From contig DHIW01000039.1 in NCBI GenBank assembly GCA_002404015.1, positions 20,822-32,085 on the forward strand: 11,264 nucleotides of DNA. Direction: 5' to 3'. The notes under the pieces were generated by a model. The model saw only the letters and a list, made by a program, of their open reading frames with translations, made no database searches and was not told the origin of the DNA. Positions 1 through 6,847 of the stretch are shown here, piece by piece. The stretch's first letter is position 1; every line of letters begins with the position of its first letter. The translations under genes and the position numbers were made by a program. The DNA is from Chloroflexi bacterium UBA4736. GTDB lineage: Bacteria; Chloroflexota; Dormibacteria; Dormibacterales; Dormibacteraceae.

Positions 1-2
1 AG

Positions 3-182
3 GTCGGCGAGGGATTCGGTGGCCAGGTGGCCCAGATCCTAGGCGCCTCCGAGAACCGGAGCAAAGCGTATTGGAGATACGCGTCGCGAGGATCGCAGGA
101 GGCAACGACGGAGATGGGCCGCATGGGCGCCGAACGATTCCTTTTTCAACGGCCTGCTGGCCGAGTGGCCCACAGCGGGTAG
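3..182 (+). CDS. Possible 3' end of a gene entering from the left edge (HTH-like, weak sigma-region-4 resemblance)
   Basis: The third forward frame is open from the window edge to a TAG at 180-182 and gives 59 residues. Most third codon positions over the first 40 codons are G or C, as in the real genes here, while the neighbouring forward frame lacks this bias. The stretch GQVAQILGASENRSKAYWR resembles the recognition helix of sigma-70 region 4 or LuxR-type helix-turn-helix domains (compare a generic EIAxxLGxSENxVKxRLxRA pattern). The tail beyond it matches nothing I know. The end overlaps the convergent membrane-protein gene by 37 bases, which is long, so the true gene could differ. It could also be non-coding. 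The family suggestion is inference from one short motif. Confidence 0.35.
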   Translation, partial: VGEGFGGQVAQILGASENRSKAYWRYASRGSQEATTEMGRMGAERFLFQRPAGRVAHSG

Positions 183-517
183 GTCAGGCAGGCCAGCGTG
201 CCCAGGGTGACGGCGGCCAGCGGAAGCTCACCGAACAGGCCCAGCTGTCCCCGCCAGGCGATCAGCAGCACCAGGTCCAGCACCAGGACCGCGGACGCCA
301 TCCGCCAGCCACCGCCCGGTTGGGTGACGCGATAGGCGGCGCCGAGGGCCAGGGCGGCATAGCCGAGGAACACCACCCCGATCACACCCAGGAGGATGGG
401 GACGTACACCTGGTTCATCGGCTGGTAGTCGGCCGGCAGGCGGCTCACGAACGCGAGTAGGCCGAGGGCGAGCCCAGCGCGGAGAGCGAGCAGGAACGAG
501 GCGGCCCGCTGGATCAG
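146..517 (-). CDS. Small four-helix integral membrane protein, coupled to the CoA ligase
   Basis: This encodes about 123 residues with four hydrophobic segments: roughly 4-22 (ASFLLALRAGLALGLLAFV), 37-60 (VPILLGVIGVVFLGYAALAL), 71-87 (MASAVLVLDLVLLIAW) and 95-115 (LPLAAVTLGTLACLTYPLW). No charged catalytic motif is visible and I do not recognise the family. The frame stays open far upstream, antisense to nothing but inside the ligase gene, so the length of the open frame overstates the protein. The chosen start is a CTG at 517-515 that overlaps the ligase TGA as CTGA, which would give translational coupling. No ATG, GTG or TTG lies close by, and the next candidates (a GTG near 457, an ATG near 421) would remove the first helix. 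The real coding part is supported by the clean hydrophobic pattern and its placement directly behind the ligase. Function is unknown; it may be a membrane partner of the same unit. Confidence 0.6.
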   Translation of the reverse strand: MIQRAASFLLALRAGLALGLLAFVSRLPADYQPMNQVYVPILLGVIGVVFLGYAALALGAAYRVTQPGGGWRMASAVLVLDLVLLIAWRGQLGLFGELPLAAVTLGTLACLTYPLWATRPAGR

Positions 518-2052
518 ACCGACGCCGTCTCCGCGGCCTGCGCGCGCAGCTTGTAGCGCTGGATCTTGCCGGTGACGGTGCGCGGCAGGTCGTCGACGAA
601 CTCGACGAAGTGCGGGTACTGGAAGCGCTGCAGCCGGGACTTGCAGTGCTCCTGCAGCTCGGCCGCCAGCGCGGGCGACGGCACCGCGTCCTTCGGGATC
701 ACGAAGGCCCGGATCTTGGTGAAACCCGCGTGGTCGAAGCCGACCACCGCGCTCTCGGCGACCGCGGGGTGCTCGATCAGGACCGCCTCGATCTCCATCG
801 GTGAGACCCACAGGCCGGAGACCTTGATCATGTCGTCGGAGCGTCCCTCGTACCAGTAGAAGCCGTCCGCGTCCTGCCGGTAGCGGTCGCCGCTGAAGAA
901 CCAGTCGCCCAGCAGGCTCTGCTTGGTCTTCTCGTGCTGGGCCCAGTACAGGGCCAGGGCCGAGTCGCCGCGCACGTAGTGGTCGCCCGCCTCTCCAACA
1001 GCCACCGGCTGGCCCAGCTCGTCGAGGATCTTCATCTCGTAGCCGGGCACGGCCTTTCCCGACGATCCCGGCCGCACGTCGTCGATCCGATTGCTGCAGT
1101 AGATGTGGAGCATCTCGGTCGAGCCGATCCCGTCCAGGATCGTCAGCCCGGTCCGCTCCTTCCAGCGCCGCCAGACCTCGGCCGGCAGGGATTCCCCGGC
1201 CGAGACGCAGTGCCGGATGCTGGACAGGTCGGCAGCGCCGAAGTCCGGGTGGTTGAGCAGCGCGTTGTAAAGAGTCGGCGCGCTGAAGAACAGCGTCGGC
1301 CGGCGGTCGGCGATGGCCTGCAGAACCGCCGGCGGAGTGGGACGGCCGCTGAGCTGCACCGCGGTAGCGCCCACCCACTGCGGAAAGCTGAGCCCGTTGC
1401 CAAGGCCGTAAGCGTGGAAGAGCTTCGTGGTCGAGAAGGTGACGTCCGGCTCCCGGATGCCCAGGACCTGCTCGGCGTAGGTCCGGCACGTGAAGGCGAT
1501 GTCGTGTTGGAGGTGGACCACAGCCTTCGGCTTGCCGGTGGATCCGGAGCTGTACAGCCAGAACGCCATGTCATCGCGCCGGGTGGGGGTCGGCTCCAGA
1601 GGCGAAGCGTCCGCGCCCTGGAAGGGATCGTGGTGCAGGAGCCGCGGAGGCTCCGCCGCCCTGGCGACCGCCGCTCCCACCTTCTCAGCCGTGGAGTCGT
1701 CGACCAACACGATCCTGGCCAGTGAGTCGTCGATGTAGTGGTCGTAGTCCTCGCTGTGCTGGAGCAGCGGGTTCACGGGCACCGGGATGGCGCCGATCCG
1801 GATCGCCCCCCAGAAGGCGGCAACCATGGTGGGCGAGTCGTCCAGCACGAGCAGGATGCGCTCCTCGCGCCGCACATCGTGCTCCCGGAAGGTGCGGGCC
1901 GACTGGCACGTCAGGCGGTAGAGCTGCTCGTAGGTGACGCTGCCACCGGCGCCCAGGAGGGCGGGCTTGCCGCCGCGGCCTGCCTCGAGGTTCGCGTCCA
2001 GGATCGTGCTGGCGTTGTAGCGTTCCGGCAGCTCGGAAGCCGACCAGCTCAT
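514..2052 (-). CDS. Benzoate-CoA ligase family acyl/aryl-CoA synthetase (AMP-forming)
   Basis: A 512-residue member of the adenylate-forming (ANL) superfamily, which activates a carboxylic acid with ATP to an acyl-AMP and then transfers it to CoA in the cytoplasm. Visible motifs are the phosphate loop YSSGSTGKPK (167-176), the A5 motif GIGSTEMLHI (308-317), FSGDRYR with the ribose-binding Asp (386-392), the hinge GRSDDMIKVSG (403-413) and the A10 motif RTVTGKIQRY with catalytic Lys496. GIGSTEMLHIYCSNR and KLFHAYGLGNGLSFPQW are characteristic of the benzoate-CoA ligase branch, and the length fits it. No aromatic-degradation genes are nearby, so benzoate is only the family's best-known substrate; hydroxybenzoate or another small acid is possible. 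The ATG at 2052 has no clear Shine-Dalgarno sequence. The stop overlaps the CTG of the following membrane protein, suggesting a two-gene unit. The gene diverges from the DCC gene with only 27 bases between the starts. Confidence 0.9.
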   Translation of the reverse strand: MSWSASELPERYNASTILDANLEAGRGGKPALLGAGGSVTYEQLYRLTCQSARTFREHDVRREERILLVLDDSPTMVAAFWGAIRIGAIPVPVNPLLQHSEDYDHYIDDSLARIVLVDDSTAEKVGAAVARAAEPPRLLHHDPFQGADASPLEPTPTRRDDMAFWLYSSGSTGKPKAVVHLQHDIAFTCRTYAEQVLGIREPDVTFSTTKLFHAYGLGNGLSFPQWVGATAVQLSGRPTPPAVLQAIADRRPTLFFSAPTLYNALLNHPDFGAADLSSIRHCVSAGESLPAEVWRRWKERTGLTILDGIGSTEMLHIYCSNRIDDVRPGSSGKAVPGYEMKILDELGQPVAVGEAGDHYVRGDSALALYWAQHEKTKQSLLGDWFFSGDRYRQDADGFYWYEGRSDDMIKVSGLWVSPMEIEAVLIEHPAVAESAVVGFDHAGFTKIRAFVIPKDAVPSPALAAELQEHCKSRLQRFQYPHFVEFVDDLPRTVTGKIQRYKLRAQAAETASV

Positions 2053-2079
2053 GTGCCGTGCAGTTTAGTGTCGTCGGCG
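2053..2079. promoter_or_regulatory. Very short divergent intergenic region with a possible shared -10 box
   Basis: Only 27 bases separate the ligase ATG (minus strand) from the DCC ATG (plus strand). The centre, CAGTTTAGTG at 2061-2070, reads as TTTAGT on the plus strand and TAAACT on the minus strand, each matching four of six bases of TATAAT and each ending 10 bases from the respective start codon. That is compatible with one symmetric -10 element driving both genes with nearly leaderless transcripts. No convincing -35 was seen on either side, and no Shine-Dalgarno precedes either start. An in-frame GTG at 2068 is an alternative DCC start inside this region. Confidence 0.3.
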
Positions 2080-2448
2080 ATGGGGTCCGAGCCGCTGATC
2101 GTCCTCTTCGACGGCACCTGAGGCTTTTGCACTCGCTGTGCGCGCTTCGCGGTGGAGCACGCGCCCGCCGGCCGGGTGTCGGCGATCGCCAATCAGGAAC
2201 CAGGCGCGCTGGAGCGGTACGGCCTCAGCGCCGCGGAGGTGGAGGCATCGCTCTGGGCGCTCGAGCCTGGCGGCCGCCGGCTGGCCGGCCCGCGGGCCGT
2301 GGCTGCGATCGGCCGGGCGATGGGCGGCGGGTGGTCAATCCTGGGCCGCCTCTGGCTGCTGCCGGGCGCCGGTCCCCTCTACCGGTTGATCGCCCGAAGC
2401 CGGGTCCGGTTGAGCCAAACCTGGAGCGACCCACCGCCGTTTGGCTAA
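2080..2448 (+). CDS. DCC-family (DUF393) thiol-disulfide oxidoreductase with in-frame TGA at the first redox Cys: candidate selenoprotein
   Basis: Reading from ATG 2080 (or in-frame GTG 2068) through a TGA at 2119-2121 to TAA 2446-2448 gives 122 residues. The N-terminus is MGSEPLIVLFDGT, then TGA as residue 14, then GFCTRCARF. The DCC family (PF04134) carries D-x-x-C-x-x-C right after a short beta strand; here Asp11 and Cys17 are in place and the TGA occupies the first Cys position. The rest of the domain is intact: an AIANQEPGALERYGL segment, a central LWALEPGGRRLAGPRAVAA segment where members have a strand and the conserved small-helix start, then LGRLWLLPGAGPLYRLIARS, which matches the family's usual C-terminal helices. 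All 108 codons after TGA are open with strong GC3 bias. TGA terminates several other genes in the window, so it is not generally reassigned. Sec insertion is the attractive reading. A TGC-to-TGA nonsense mutation or base-call error is the alternative. The domain assignment is firm; decoding is inferred. Confidence 0.7.
2134..2163 (+). promoter_or_regulatory. Possible bacterial SECIS-like hairpin just after the in-frame TGA
   Basis: Twelve bases after the TGA, CGC (2134-2136), a bulged T (2137) and GTGC (2138-2141) can pair with GCAC (2157-2160) and GCG (2161-2163). This gives a 7-bp stem with one bulged U and a 15-base loop that starts with G and contains GGT (2151-2153). Bacterial SECIS elements sit at this distance inside the coding region and use a bulged U and loop G/U residues for SelB binding. 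A competing hairpin, GCAC (2129-2132) with GTGC (2138-2141), is also possible. In sequence this GC-rich, hairpins arise easily, so the structure is permissive rather than diagnostic. Confidence 0.35.
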
Positions 2449-2777
2449 CCCGCAAGCAGCGAGCCGAAATCGGCGCTCTTGATCTCGCCCGCGAACGAGC
2501 GGCTGGCCTCGTCGGGCAGGTCGACCGCCGTGTCGTACACGAACGCGTACACGTTGTCGAGGTTCCAGGCCCCGTAGCCCCGGGTCATGAGCCGGTGCCG
2601 GAGATCCTCGTCGTCCAGCCCTGAGCTGAGCAGCGCCACGGCCTGCCGGTACAGGGCCTGCAGGATGTCGAGCTGGACCTGGAAGTCGTGGATGACCTGC
2701 TTGTCGCCTTCGGCCTCCTGAAGCTGCTCGATCTGCGCCTCGAGGTCCTGGATCTCCTTCGAGTAGTCGTCCACCAA
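2445..2777 (-). CDS. Hypothetical 110-residue coiled-coil protein
   Basis: I do not recognise this protein. Residues 1-55 are rich in Glu, Gln, Leu and Ile with heptad-like spacing (YSKEIQDLEAQIEQLQEAEG, then VQLDILQALYRQAVALL), predicting a helical coiled coil. The second half (LDDEDLRHRLMTRGYGAWN, then VYAFVYDTAVDLP) looks like a small mixed fold. No signal peptide, membrane segment or cysteine is seen. The product is probably cytoplasmic and acidic. The start is TTG at 2777 or GTG at 2774; a weak GAG lies about ten bases upstream. Its TAG (2445-2447) interlocks with the TAA (2446-2448) of the convergent DCC gene, a 4-base tail-to-tail overlap. An IS30 element and a palindromic repeat lie just upstream, so its promoter must be in the remaining 40 bases or be supplied by the IS or read-through. 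Confidence 0.65.
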   Translation of the reverse strand: MVDDYSKEIQDLEAQIEQLQEAEGDKQVIHDFQVQLDILQALYRQAVALLSSGLDDEDLRHRLMTRGYGAWNLDNVYAFVYDTAVDLPDEASRSFAGEIKSADFGSLLAG

Positions 2778-2793
2778 CCCACTCTAAGAAACT

Positions 2794-2814
2794 CCCTCCC
2801 CCGTGTGGGGAGGG
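2794..2814. repeat. Palindromic repeat, copy 1 (CCCTCCCC / GGGGAGGG)
   Basis: CCCTCCCC (2794-2801) and GGGGAGGG (2807-2814) form a perfect 8-bp stem around a CGTGT loop. The same two arms recur at 4189-4214 and related G-rich sequence lies at 4112-4130, so this looks like a dispersed intergenic palindrome family rather than a gene-specific terminator. There is no T-run after the stem on either strand. Confidence 0.6.
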
Positions 2815-2818
2815 TGGA

Positions 2819-2841
2819 TTCAAGCGGTCGGCGCAACACCC
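2819..2841 (+). repeat. IS30 element left terminal inverted repeat
   Basis: The 23 bases begin TTCAAG, contain GTCG, and end GCAACACCC. Nineteen of 23 positions match the reverse complement of 4084-4106; the differences fall in two dinucleotides either side of GTCG. The repeat contains the transposase stop codon. Confidence 0.75.
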
Positions 2842-4061
2842 GCTGGTTCCGACGGCGTCGAGAGTAATCGGCCGAGGGCCTGAGCGGGGCGCAGCCAGCC
2901 CAGTGTCTGGCGGGGTCGACGGTTCATCTGGGCGGACACGAACTCGAGGTACTCGGCTCCGTGGAGGCTGAGGTTGGTGCCCTTGGGAAAGTACTGGCGG
3001 AGCAGGCCATTGGTGTTCTCGTTGGAGCCCCGCTGCCAGGGCTTGGCCGGGTCGCAGAAGTAGATGTCGAGACCGGTCGCGATCTTGATTTCGGCGTGCC
3101 GCTTCATCTCGATGCCCTGGTCCCAGGTCAACGACTTCCAGAGCGTTTGGGGTAGCCGCTGGGTAGCCGCGATCATCGCCTTCTGGACCTCCAGAGCGCC
3201 GTGTCCTTTGGGCAGGTGGAGGAGCATCACGAAGCGAGTTGAGCGTTCTACCAGGGTGCCGATGGCGGACTTGCCGTTCTTGCCCAGGAGCAGGTCGCCC
3301 TCCCAGTGCCCGGGCACCGATCGGTCCTCGACCTCAGCTGGACGTTCGCTGATGTTGACCATGCCGGGAATCCGTTGCTGACGTTCATCAGGCTTCCGCC
3401 TGGGCTTGCGGAGGCCGCGCCCAGTCCGCAGGCAGAGGGCCAGCTCCCGGCGCAGGCCGCCTCTGCCTTGAACGTAAATCGACTGGTAGATAGCTTCGTG
3501 TGACACCCACATCTCCGGGTCGTCGGGGAACTCAGAGCGCAGCTCGGCAGCGATCTGCTTCGGGCTCAGCCGCTCCCTCAGTTTGGCCTCGACGAGCTCG
3601 CGCAGGAGCGGGTTGGTGGCCAGTTTGGCCGGCTTGGGCCGGCCAGCCTTGAGGTCGGCACGGCGCTGAGCCAGGCTCGGTCGGTAGTCCAAGGGCAGCT
3701 CTCTCTCCCGGCTCAGCGGCCCTTGAGGGAGGGACTGAGCCCGGTATTGGTCCTTCATGTTGCGCCCCAGTTCCCGGAGCACGCTCGAGGGCGCTCGGCC
3801 CAGGCTCTTGGCGATGCGGCGGATGGAGTCGCCGTGCTGGGCGCCAGCATGGATCTCCTCTCGCTCCGCGAAGCACAGGTAGCGATTGCTGGATGGTGCG
3901 GTGACGTAGGCAGGGACCACTCCGCCAGCCTGCTTGAACCACGCCTTCCCGGTATCTTCGTTGAGCCCCAAAGCGACCGCCGCCTGTTTCCGTAGGAGGC
4001 CGGCTCGGATCAACAACCAGAACTGACGTCGAAGCTCACGACTCAGCGGCAGACCGGGCAT
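2820..4061 (-). CDS. IS30-family transposase (DDE)
   Basis: A 413-residue transposase that excises and inserts its element by DDE chemistry on DNA. The N-terminal half carries two helix-turn-helix-like regions: residues 10-46, and 61-101 with REEIHAGAQHGDSIRRIAKS followed by LGRAPSSVLRELGRN, the IS30 (HTH_38) signature. The catalytic core shows D256 in GHWEGDLLLG, D314 in LTWDQGIEM and E348 in GSNENTNGLLRQYFPKGTNL; the 33-residue spacing between the last two is the classic IS30 DD(33)E. VSHEAIYQSIY (187-197) is another family hallmark. The ATG at 4061 is preceded by GGAG nine bases upstream. There is no frameshift or internal stop, so it appears functional. The approximately 30 residues before the first HTH-like motif are longer than in the shortest IS30 members but not unusual. 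Confidence 0.95.
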   Translation of the reverse strand: MPGLPLSRELRRQFWLLIRAGLLRKQAAVALGLNEDTGKAWFKQAGGVVPAYVTAPSSNRYLCFAEREEIHAGAQHGDSIRRIAKSLGRAPSSVLRELGRNMKDQYRAQSLPQGPLSRERELPLDYRPSLAQRRADLKAGRPKPAKLATNPLLRELVEAKLRERLSPKQIAAELRSEFPDDPEMWVSHEAIYQSIYVQGRGGLRRELALCLRTGRGLRKPRRKPDERQQRIPGMVNISERPAEVEDRSVPGHWEGDLLLGKNGKSAIGTLVERSTRFVMLLHLPKGHGALEVQKAMIAATQRLPQTLWKSLTWDQGIEMKRHAEIKIATGLDIYFCDPAKPWQRGSNENTNGLLRQYFPKGTNLSLHGAEYLEFVSAQMNRRPRQTLGWLRPAQALGRLLSTPSEPAGVAPTA

Positions 4062-4083
4062 TGCAAAACACTCCTAGATCTCG

Positions 4084-4106
4084 GGGTGTTGCAACGACTC
4101 CTTGAA
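4084..4106 (-). repeat. IS30 element right terminal inverted repeat
   Basis: Read on the minus strand it begins TTCAAG, contains GTCG and ends GCAACACCC, matching the left end at 19 of 23 positions. It lies upstream of the transposase ribosome binding site, where the IS promoter would also be expected. Confidence 0.75.
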
Positions 4107-4111
4107 CCGAA

Positions 4112-4130
4112 GGAGGGTCGGGGAGGGGGT
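4112..4130. repeat. G-rich half-repeat on the right side of the IS
   Basis: GGAGGGTCGGGGAGGGGGT shares GGAGGGT with the sequence left of the IS (2809-2815) and has the purine-rich composition of the palindrome arms. It reads like the continuation of the left-hand repeat, separated from it by the IS. The remaining sequence to 4188 holds no gene or other signal that I can see. Confidence 0.4.
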
Positions 4131-4188
4131 ACCTTTTCGAACCGGCCAAGTCTCCACTGCCAGGCTCCGATTAGGACCCCCACCCTCA

Positions 4189-4214
4189 CCCTCCCCACAA
4201 GACAAGGGGGAGGG
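4189..4214. repeat. Palindromic repeat, copy 2, downstream of hppA
   Basis: CCCTCCCC (4189-4196) and GGGGAGGG (4207-4214) pair perfectly around a ten-base loop ACAAGACAAG. The arms are identical to copy 1 at 2794-2814, while the loops differ. It lies 19 bases beyond the hppA stop, so the transcript would form this hairpin. No U-tract follows, so factor-independent termination is doubtful, though it could protect the 3' end. Confidence 0.6.
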
Positions 4215-4233
4215 AATCTACCCGAGCCCCCTT

Positions 4234-6273
<2,040 letters not shown>

Positions 6274-6301
6274 CTCCGCACCCTCTCTAACCCGTTATCG
6301 A

Positions 6302-6841
6302 CTATGCGCTGGGACTGGAACCCGGGGCCGGCTGCACCGGAGGCTCGGCCAGCGCTTTGTCGAAGGAATCGACCTCGACGCTGGATATGACGTAGACCCG
6401 GCTGTCAGCGCCCCTTTGAGCGTAGTAGCCGGAGCTGTCGAAGCTCTGGTTGCCGATCGATAGGGTAAACGACGCGCCGCTCGTAACGCGACAGGTCAGG
6501 ACTTCGCGCGGCCGGTCAAGTCCGTAGAACGCCGGTGGCTGGACGTTCTTGAGGGTGTTCAGGATCTTCACGGAGTCGATCGCGCCCACCAGGGTAGAGA
6601 TGGCGGTGGGGTCGCCGGTCGCCTTGACGGGCTGCTGGATCTGCCAGGGGTCGCTGGGGGTCGGTCGGGTGATCTCGAGCGTCCGGCTGGGGCCCTGGAT
6701 CGTGATGCTCGTGCTGTCCAGCAACCCGCAGGGGACGAAGGCGGGCACCAGGGGCGCCGGCTGCGGGCGCGACTGGTAGGCGTAGATGCCGAGCCCGACC
6801 AGCAAGGCGAGCAGGACAAGCCCCGACTTCCAGGAGACCAC
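6302..6841 (-). CDS. DUF4340 domain protein, membrane-anchored, partner of the ABC module
   Basis: A 179-residue protein with an N-terminal membrane anchor (about 6-22, SGLVLLALLVGLGIYAY) and an extracytoplasmic domain. The beta-rich region ITIQGPSRTLEITRPTPSDP, then WQIQQPVKATGDPTAISTLV, then PPAFYGLDRPREVL (102-115) and YYAQRGADSRVYVISS (139-154) are the recurring elements of DUF4340. In other genomes these proteins sit beside GldG-like subunits, as here. Members often carry two or three DUF4340 units; this one has a single compact copy and a Pro/Ser-rich tail. Two cysteines (38 and 117) could form a disulfide. It starts with GTG at 6841, six bases after the GldG-like stop, so translation is probably coupled. 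The biochemical role is unknown; being part of the same envelope complex is inferred from gene order. Confidence 0.8.
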   Translation of the reverse strand: MVSWKSGLVLLALLVGLGIYAYQSRPQPAPLVPAFVPCGLLDSTSITIQGPSRTLEITRPTPSDPWQIQQPVKATGDPTAISTLVGAIDSVKILNTLKNVQPPAFYGLDRPREVLTCRVTSGASFTLSIGNQSFDSSGYYAQRGADSRVYVISSVEVDSFDKALAEPPVQPAPGSSPSA

Positions 6842-6847
6842 GGGAAT

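Larger units (their letters stand above)
2819..4106 (-). mobile_element. IS30-family insertion sequence (about 1.29 kb)
   Basis: The element consists of one transposase gene flanked by imperfect terminal inverted repeats at 2819-2841 and 4084-4106. The left repeat overlaps the last codons of the transposase. The gene is full-length with all catalytic residues, so the element may be active. No clean 2-4 bp target duplication abuts the repeats. A GGAGGGT heptamer does occur on both sides (2809-2815 and 4112-4118), but at unequal distances (3 and 5 bases) from the inverted-repeat tips, so it may reflect the repetitive target rather than a duplication. Confidence 0.85.

Noticed and set aside
66..82. 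GCGTAT / ATACGC inverted repeat with a five-base loop
   Set aside because: It is short, has no T-run, and lies within a possible coding frame; probably chance.
518..1489. Long minus-strand open frame extending upstream of the four-helix membrane protein
   Set aside because: It lies in another frame of the CoA ligase gene and has low-complexity Arg/Gly/Ala composition; only the part from 517 downwards looks like protein.
2152..2448. DCC protein starting after the TGA, with GTG 2152 as start codon
   Set aside because: It would lack the first strand and the whole redox motif, leaving a fragment; the family match continues upstream of the TGA.
2058..2624. Other plus-strand open frames across the DCC gene
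   Set aside because: They are Arg/Ala/Pro shadows without domain motifs. The frame that passes through the TGA is the only one giving a recognisable protein on both sides.
2809..4118. GGAGGGT on both sides of the IS as a 7-bp target-site duplication
   Set aside because: The copies lie at different distances from the inverted-repeat tips (3 and 5 bases) and the surrounding repeat is rich in this word, so it is not claimed as a duplication.
4189..4214. Rho-independent terminator for hppA
   Set aside because: The stem is strong but no U-tract follows on the transcript strand, and the same hairpin occurs elsewhere as a dispersed repeat.
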